Source: Cyanophora paradoxa (taxonomy: Eukaryota; Glaucocystophyceae; Cyanophorales; Cyanophoraceae). Taken from it: a DNA stretch of 64,000 nt. Under the pieces are notes generated by a model. That model was not told the origin of the DNA. It did not search any database and was given only the letters and a program-made list of their open reading frames with translations. A program made the translations under genes and the position numbers. The stretch covers positions 1-64,000 of the forward strand of contig QPMI01000054.1 in assembly GCA_004431415.1 (NCBI GenBank), given 5' to 3'. The stretch's first letter is position 1, and the number at the start of each line of letters is the position of its first letter. Below are positions 57,601 through 64,000 of this stretch, piece after piece.

Positions 57601-60150
57601 GCTCGGGCGAACGACCGGGGCGGGCGGAGGGCGGGGCGGGGCCGGGGCGGGGTCCGGAGGGGCGCAATCGAGCTGCGGCGGCCGCGGTTCGCGCCGGCGA
57701 TGGCGGCGAGGAGGTTGGGGCCCGTCAGGTCCACCGGGCCCCGGGGCGAGGCGCCCGGCCGCGGAGAGGGGCGCGGCGAGAGGCGGCGCGCGCTCGCCGG
57801 CGGGTCGACGGGCAGAGCGGCTATGGAACCGCGGCGGCCGCGCGGGGCGGGCCCCGGAGCGGCGGGGCTGGCGGCGGGCTGCGCGGGGCTGGCGCCCTCC
57901 TCCAGGGGCGGAGTGAGGCGGCGCGGGGAGGTCTCCGGGGCGGCCAGGCCCTGGAGGGAGCCGCGGCGGCCCTCGGGCACGCTGGAGGCGGTGGAGCCGC
58001 GGCGGCCGGTCGAGGCGGAGCCGCGCCGTCCGGCGGGGGCCCCGGCGGCGGGGGAGTTGACGGCGAGGATGGCGGCGAGGAGGGCGGGCCCGGCGAGGTC
58101 GACGGGGCGGCCTGCTGCCTGAACGAGCCGCGGAGGGAGCTGTGCGCGAACGAGGAGCGCCGCGAGGCGTGCGCCGGGTCCGACGCCGTCGACGAGCGCC
58201 GCGACGGCACGAACGGCGTCGCCAGCGCCGCCCCGGGGCCGCCCCGGGGCCGGGGCGGGGTCGCCGGGGTGGCAGGGGCCGGGGAGCGGGAGCGGGCGCG
58301 GGCGGAGGGCAAGGGGCGTCGGCGGGGTGGAGGGAGGAGAGGCTGGCGGGGCGGCCGTCCCGCCGGCGCGGGCCGAGGGCAGCGAGCCGAGGCTGCGCGG
58401 CCGCTCGGGGTAGGCAGGCCGTCCCGGGGCGTGGTGGAGCCGGCGGCCGGCCAGAGCGCCGCCATGCGCCGGGCGGACGTCGAGCGGGAGCGGCGGCCGG
58501 GCGAGGCGGGGCCTGCCCCGCCTCCTCCGCCACGACCGCGGCCAGCCGGCTCGCGAGGCCCGCGCCGGCCCCGGCCCCGGCCCCGTGCACCGGCGAGCCG
58601 CTGCGTGAGCCGCGCCCTGGAACGAGCCCGAGCGCGCCAGCGCCGCCGCCGCCGCCGCCCTTCGCTTCGGCGGCGTGTTCGACGAGGCCGCCGCAGCCGC
58701 TGACGCGCCGGAGCCGCGGCGGTCGGCGGCGGCGGCGGCGGCGGCGGCTTCCGTGTCGTCCGCGCCGGCGCGCGACCCGCGCCGCTGCACCGCGGGCGTC
58801 AGTCGCTCGCGCGCGGGATCGGACGAGGATCGAGCAGCGAAGTCGCGCACCCCGCGGGAGTGCTCGGCGAGGAGCGAGAGGATGTCGGGCACCGGCTCGG
58901 GCCCGCGCGGGGCCGTGACGGAGGGCCGGCGCTGGCCCGAGACCGAGGGCGGCGGGCCCCGTGCTGCGGCTCTCCCGGCCCCGTCGGGGGCGACGTCGGG
59001 CCGAGGGGCGCCTGTCCCCCGGGCCGAGGGGCGCCCGGCGGCGTGCGCCTCCCGGCCTCCCGGGGGGGCGACGTGTGGATGGCGGGGCGGCGGGCCGGCC
59101 CCTCGCGGCCTTCCCTGGGCGGCGAGGCGGGGGCCGGGGCGGAGTCGCGGCGCTCCCGGCGGGCCGCCTCCTCGCGCCCCGCTTCGCTGCCCCGCCCGGC
59201 GGGGGCGGCCACCGGCTCCCGGAGGAGGGCCGCGAGGGGCTGCGCGGCGGACTGGGCCACCCCGGGCGGCGAGGCGAAGGCCGCGGGGGCCGTCGGGGGC
59301 GGGGCTGGGGCGGGAGCGGCGGCGGGAGCAGGGGCCGCGGGGCGGCCGGAGCGGGCGGGGGAGGGCGGGGCGGGGCGAGGCGGCGAGATCGGGGCCGATG
59401 GCGGCGGCGGGGCGGCGGGGGGCGCGGGGGGCGACTGTGGGGGCGACACGGGCGCGGCGGCGTGCACGTGCCCCGCCGGCCGCTCCGCGGCGGGGGCCGC
59501 AGCCATGGCCCGGTCCGCGTGGGCCCGCGCCCCGCCGGCACAGCCGCCGGCGGGAGCGCCTGCGCCGACATCGGCGGGGCGGCCCGCGCAGGCACGGGCG
59601 CCGGGGCGGGGCGCTCCTGCGGGGAGCGGGGCTCGCGGCGCGGCGCCGGCGCCGGGCGCATCTGCGGGGAGAGAGGCTGCGAGGGCGGCCGCCCGGCGTT
59701 CGCGGGGGCGCCCCGAAGGGCGAGCCAGGGGAATGGGCGAGCCCCAGCGGGGAGAGCGGTGGCGGCGAGGGGGGCCCTGGGCGGGGGGGAAGGGCGGCGA
59801 GGCCGGCACGGGGGCCAGCGCGGAGACGCTGTTGCGGCGGGGCAGGCGCTGCGGCTCCTCGGAGGGGCGGTAGTAGTGCGGGGCGGCCGGCGAGACGGCG
59901 CTCGAGCCGCTGACGCTCGAGCGGTGCGACGAGGGCCCGATCGAGGGCGACCGCTGCCCCGCGGGGCCCCGCTCGCCGCGGCGATGCCACTGCGCGCCCT
60001 GCCCGCCGGCGGAGGAGCTGGAGCGCTCCGTGTCCTGGTGGGCCGCCCCGCCCGCGCCCGGCCCGCTCCCCTTTCCGGAGCGGCTCCGCGGCCGGATTAT
60101 CGTCGGCTCCGCCGGCCCGTCGAACGAGCGGTGCCTGCCCGGGCCGCTTA
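54608..60150 (-). CDS. Very GC-rich gene for a disordered Ser/Pro/Ala protein with RRxS sites and an IQ-like motif
   Basis: The gene is inferred from protein-like stretches on the minus strand; start and exons are uncertain because all frames are open. Near 59,830-60,150 the best frame reads RHRSFDGPAEPTIIRPRSRS and LPRRNSVSALAP. At 58,100-58,260 it gives SRRSSTASD and SRRSSFAHSSLRGSFRQQ. At 57,675-58,100 come two related segments, PVDLAGPALLAAI and PVDLTGPNLLAAI, each near RRGS or RRSS sites. At 55,390-55,700 is a beta-like stretch (LVHKLRVTVRPGGAVDVSLL). The end has an IQ-like helix (ATAVQALVRCLLARRALRGL) that may bind calmodulin. One-base indels are probable. It follows the ARF-like gene on the same strand and may be transcribed with it. 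Confidence 0.4.
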
Positions 60151-60165
60151 AGAAATTTTAAAGGC

Positions 60166-61360
60166 TTAATTTTCAATCACTAAGCACCTCTTGAGCGCCT
60201 TCTGCTGCTTGGCGAGCCTCTCCTCCGCTTCGATCGCCTCGGCGGCGCTGCGCCGGGCTAGGCTCAGCCGGGTACCCGAGAGAATGGGAGGGGGGTACGG
60301 ACGTGGAGGGGATCCACTGCCCCGCGAGGCTGTGCCGGCGGGAGCGCATGGGGTACGGCTGCGGCGCGGAGGCGGGGGCGGGGGCGGCGCCCGAGGAGGA
60401 GGGGGCGGGGCTGGGGGAGGGGGCGGCCTGGGTCAGGGAGCGGGGCAGGGAGCCGCGCCTCTCGGAGGGCCCGAAGGAGAGGGCGGGGGAGGGCTGGGAG
60501 AGCGAGCGGGCCATCTCGGCCGGCATCGAGGCGCGGCGGCTCCCGGCGGCGAGGTGCGCGGCGGGGGACGGGGAGGGGCCCACGCGGGGCGCCAGCGCGG
60601 CGTAGCTCGCCGAGATGCACCCGAGGAGCCACTCGAGGGCCTCCTCGAGGACGCGCTCGCGCCTGCGGACGTTGATCGCGCAGACTCGGAGCGGGCGGCT
60701 CCCCACCTGCCGCGCCCCGCCCAGCGCCTCCACCAGCGCCTCCCCCTTCAGCGCCCCGTGCATGTCGTTCACCGTCCCCAGGCTGCCCCGGCGGCGGCGC
60801 CCGGCCCCGCGTCGGCGCGAGAGGGGCGGGGCGGGCCGTGGCGGGCTGCGAGTCGGCCGGGCGGGGCGCACATGAGCAGGGGGACGGTGGGGTCCACGGA
60901 GGCGGCGACGGCGGCGAGCGCGCCGCGGGCCTCGGCCCATGGCGTGCTCTCCGCGTTGCAGTCCGTCACGAACACGATGCCGAAGCTCTGCCGCCGCGGG
61001 CCGGCGTGAGGCCGGGGCGCGGAGGGAGGGCGGAGGGCGGGGCCGCGGCAGAAGAAGCGGCACCGAGCGGAGGAGCCCCTCGACGTGGGGCGGCGGCGGG
61101 CCCGCCAGGTCGACGCTCATGAACGCCGGCCCGCATCCGTGGGCGCGGTACCTGGCGCCGCCCCGTGAGCCGCCGGCGCACGGAACGGCGAGGTCGCAGG
61201 CGGATTCGGACCACTGCGTGTAGGCGGCCGCCGTGCGCCGCGCGTCGGCCCAAAGGATATTCAGGACCGGGACGAGCTGAGTCTTGCAGGGGCTGGGCGG
61301 GCCGCACAGCAGGACCCGCAGGTCTCCGGCCGGCCGAAGGTCCCCCGCCCGCACCAGCAT
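60166..61360 (-). CDS. Degenerate ARF-like GTPase with long phospho-site tail
   Basis: ATG at 61360, stop at 60166-60168. The start gives DLRVLLCGPPSPCKTQLVP, a P-loop where the second Gly of GxxxxGK(S/T) is Cys. After a GT-AG intron, SFGIVFVTDCNAESTPWAEA and VPLLMCAPP correspond to the beta strands of ARF proteins before the NKxD motif, but NKxD itself is not found. Next, GALKGEALVEALG, RPLRVCAINVRR and VLEEALEWLLGCIS match the ARF end. A 100-residue tail has SRRASMP, ERRGSLP and RSRRHSLAG, and the last exon is a coiled coil ending KRCLVIEN. Family membership is inferred; with altered G1 and G4 motifs it may bind GTP poorly. Exons upstream of the ATG are possible. Confidence 0.55.
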
Positions 61361-61994
61361 TTTGGCGCGCTCTGACTTGCCGCCAGGCTCGGCTCTCAGG
61401 GCCGGTCAGCGCGGACCACCATCTCGCGCGCTCCAAGTTGCTGCCGTCAGCTCGGCCGCATCTCGTACCAGCAGCAGGCCACTAGTTCAAGCGCAGCCGC
61501 GCAGCCGCGGCCCTCTGGCGTGGATGCGGGGAAGGCCGCAAGTTCTATTGCGGACCTATATGCTGGCGGGGTAGCGAGCTCCACTTCGTTCGCGACGCGC
61601 AAGTCTGGAAATTTCAACGACATGCATATGTTCGCCTGGGCGGCGTGCCCTGCCGCTCCTGTCACCTCTGGAGGTGTTCGGGGCGCGCCCGCTAGCGTGC
61701 GGCTGTCTCTGCTCCGACCCGGGTCCCGCCCGCGCTCACGGCTCCGCAGCGGTCGGCTCGGTGCACGTGCTTAAACCGGTCCCATCCCATCGGCACTCCG
61801 ACGGGAGCGCGCAGGTTGGCGCGCATCGCAGCCCCGGGCTCGTTGCTGAGCATCGCGCGTGCCGCAGGTCCCCGGCTGTCGCTGTTGCGATAAGAGCTGC
61901 GCCGGCAAGGAGGACGCGCTTTGAGGCGCATGTGGGGACTCTCGGAGGCCGGCGCGCATTGCCCGGCCGCGATGCCTGGGTCGCCCCGCTTCGA
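61361..61994. promoter_or_regulatory. Divergent promoter region between the ARF-like and J-domain genes
   Basis: A minus-strand frame at 61447-61623 (MSLKFPDLRVANEVEL start) could be an upstream exon of the ARF-like gene, but no in-frame splice to 61360 was found. The rest shows no gene. The region is less GC-rich than its neighbours. Confidence 0.35.
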
Positions 61995-63208
61995 ATGCGG
62001 CCGGCGGTCCGCCGGGCGCTCGGGCCGGCGATCTTCCCGACGCCCGCGCGGGCCGCGGCGGCGCGGAATGACGAGGACTACTACAAGATCCTCGGGCGCG
62101 CCCCGCCCTGGCGCCGCCGACGCTCCAGCCCCCGCCGGCTCACTGCGCCCCGCAGCGTCTCGCACGGCGCGTCGCTCAAGGAGATGAAGACGGCATTCCG
62201 CTCCGCCGCCAAGAAGGTCCCGCCATCCCGCCCCGCCAACCGAGCCGCCCGGGAGCTCAGGGCGGGGGCGGGCAGCTGCACCCGGACGTGAACCCGTCGC
62301 CCTCGGCGGCGGAGGAGTTCAAGCGCCTCCTCCGCGCCTACGAGACGCTCTCCGACCCAAAGGTCCGTCCGCTCACGCCCATGCCCCGATCCGCCGGGCG
62401 CTTACGCGGGGCCGGCCCGGGCGGCACCGCAGGCCCGCCTCGCGTGGGAGGCCCAGCGCTCCCGCGGCCCCTACTCCTCCTCATCCCGCTCCTCCTCCTC
62501 CTACGCCTCCTCCTCCTCGTCCTACAGCTACACGCCCCCGCCGCCCGTGCGCACGCGCCCCCTCGCACCTCTCCGGGATCCGCCCAGAATCGCTAATGGA
62601 TGCCGCCGCGCAGGGCTCGTTCGATTCCTTCTGGGAGGATTTCCTCGGCGGGCCCGAGCCCGCCGAGCCCCTCGGTACCCCCCCCCCCGCCCCGCCGCTG
62701 CAGCCGAGCCGCCTGTACCCCTCGCGTGAGATCCGCTCATCCCGCCGCCCGCCCTCCCCCTCCCCTCGCAGACGACGATTTCGGGCGCATCCTCAAGGGT
62801 CCGCCCCGCACGGCCGTCGCGTCCGATCCGGGGCTCTCCTAACCGCGTACCCCCGCAGACCTCTTCTCCCAGGTCGACTCGAAGGGGGCGGGGAGCATCC
62901 TGGAGGACTTCGTCTCGTTCTTCGAGAAGGTGATTGATGGTTGTTCGCGGGAGGGCCTGTCCCTTTTGGACTCCGTGTAGGCCGTCTTCAGTTCCAACGT
63001 CGAGTCTGACTCGCGACCGCCGCGCCGGCGGGGGCCGCAGGAGCTTCAGATCGACGAGGAGGGCGAGAAGCGGAGGCGGGAGGAGGAGGAGGCGCGGAGG
63101 CGCGCGCGGGCCGCCGCGCCGCCGCCGCCGCCGCCGCCGCCGCCCAAGAACACGGCGGCGGAGGTGGACGCCGAGCTGGCGGAGCTGAAGCGGAGGATGG
63201 GCAAGTAG
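61995..63208 (+). CDS. J-domain (DnaJ-type) co-chaperone, probably organelle-targeted
   Basis: Exons 61995-62095, 62156-62216, 62276-62362 and from 62433; TAG at 63206-63208. The first intron has a GC donor (CTCGG|GCGCGC) and the next two are GT-AG. MRPAVRRALGPAIFPTPARA looks like a mitochondrial or plastid transit peptide. Then come DEDYYKILGVSHGASLKEMK, AFRSAAKK, the diagnostic HPD in LHPDVNPSPSAAEEFKRLL, and AYETLSDPK. J domains use HPD to trigger Hsp70 ATP hydrolysis. The rest has a Ser/Tyr-rich stretch, SFDSFWEDFLGG, SILEDFVSFFEK and a Glu/Arg coiled coil with a Pro run, ending LAELKRRMGK. No zinc-finger repeats are seen. Exons after 62,530 are approximate. Confidence 0.8.
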
Positions 63209-64000
63209 CGCCCCCGCGCCCGCCAGCCCAGCGGGGTAGCAAGAGTGTGCTTTTCAAAGCTTCGCGTGCCTAGCTACAGCCGCCCGGCCTGCCGCCTACC
63301 TTCAGGGACTGCCGCCTGAGGCGCGGCGCCGGCCGCGGCTGCGGTAGCCGGCGCCCGCCGCGCACACATGCGCAGGGTTGCGCAGGGTTGGATGAAGCGC
63401 TAGCGCTAGCATGCGCACGCTGCTTCGATTTCGTCCACCGAATCGACGCTAGCGCTTGATTTCAGCGCGAGGTGCACGTGCTGCATGACTCTGCTGAGCG
63501 GCCTGAGCAGCTCGAGCTCAGCCTCGAGCTCACGATCGGATCGGAGAACAATCGCGCTGGAGCCTGTGGTACCCCCGCCGGGCCGCGCGTGGTGACGTCG
63601 TCGGGAAAGCTGAAGGCCGGGCAACGTTTGGCGGGGCCGCAGGCCGCGGCTTCAGCCGGGCGCATCATCCCCGCGCATGTGCGGGCTGCAGCAGAGCCCT
63701 GGCAGAATGCGCTCCTGTCCTCCAGCAGCCTAGAGCTGGCAAACAAGAGGGGAGCAGGGGATCAACCGACCAACTTTGGGACCGGAGTAGTGCAGGCGTT
63801 GTCTCGACAAAGCTTCGAGCTTCTGAACGGCAGGCTCGTCTGCAGCTTAGACCTCAACGGCAGTGGCAGCTTAGAATCCCGACTCCCGAGCCTCCGAACT
63901 TGAGTCCGAAGGCCGAAGCTTGAGTCTGCGCGAGCGCAAGGAGAGCGTAGACCGAGGAGAGAAGAGCAGAAGCGCACTGCGTCTCGCGCGCGCGCGCGGG
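63209..64000. other. Window end without a recognised gene
   Basis: A plus frame at 63472-63903 and several minus frames are open, but none shows a recognisable domain or consistent splice signals. On the minus strand, near 63,420-63,530, ELEAELELLRPLSRVMQHVH reads like a short helical exon, so a gene running leftward from beyond the window edge is possible. TAGCGCTAGC words cluster at 63,398-63,455. Confidence 0.35.

Noticed and set aside
57535-57620. Possible tRNA on the minus strand (GGTTCGAATCCCGCC)
   Set aside because: A good B-box-like word, but no A box or cloverleaf upstream, and it lies in a probable coding stretch.
54608-57916. Multiple plus-strand frames of 300-680 codons
   Set aside because: Extreme GC content leaves all six frames open; the minus strand alone shows repeated motifs and a plausible IQ helix.
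1-64000. CRISPR array, rRNA genes
   Set aside because: No regularly spaced repeats with unique spacers and no rRNA-like conserved segments were seen; the tandem repeats present have no spacers.

Overview
The window looks like a nuclear chromosome segment of a GC-rich, single-celled, probably flagellated alga of the stramenopile or haptophyte kind. The host-type genes (signal peptidase subunit, nucleoside transporter, ankyrin protein, J-domain protein, C2orf81-type protein) are cut by many short introns of about 50-80 nt with GT donors (often GTGCGC or GTACCCC), occasional GC donors, and pyrimidine-rich CCGCAG acceptors. The species cannot be named from sequence alone.

Region A (1-16.6 kb) has a DNA-virus or polinton-like flavour. 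Positions 1-5.7 kb hold short, tightly packed, intronless genes: a possible ssDNA-binding protein and several one-pass or two-pass membrane proteins, arranged around repeated CRE-like promoter modules and a large inverted repeat (2.36-2.88 kb). Next comes a head-to-head pair of long genes, both cut by host-type introns: a 1543-residue superfamily 3 helicase protein (minus, 5.7-10.9 kb) and an unrecognised protein (plus, 11.2-14.0 kb). A YqaJ-type viral recombinase/exonuclease (14.4-15.1 kb) and two unrecognised genes follow. Twin hairpins separate the convergent genes near 14.3 kb. No capsid protein, packaging ATPase or DNA polymerase is visible. The block could be an endogenous element, a partial viral genome, or a domesticated viral replication module. 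Many of its genes carry single-base frameshifts.

Region B (16.6-30.8 kb) is repeat territory. A non-LTR retrotransposon (about 17.8-27.2 kb) has a small zinc-finger ORF, a gag-like ORF1, and ORF2 with AP endonuclease, YADD reverse transcriptase and RNase H. It is flanked by tandem arrays of a 20-bp GC-rich unit that share the same unique tail.

Region C (30.8-64 kb) is host gene space: a giant multi-exon surface protein with IPT/TIG and PKD-like domains and a polytopic C-terminal half; an AT-rich spacer; a minus-strand cluster encoding CCCH/RING and Cys-rich/TPR-like products; SPCS1; a concentrative nucleoside transporter; a divergent pair of ankyrin-repeat and C2orf81-like genes; a very GC-rich disordered protein rich in RRxS sites; a degenerate ARF-like GTPase; and a J-domain protein.

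Gene models were spliced by eye from GT/GC-AG signals and reading-frame continuity. Where exon lengths were checked to sum in frame, the entry says so.
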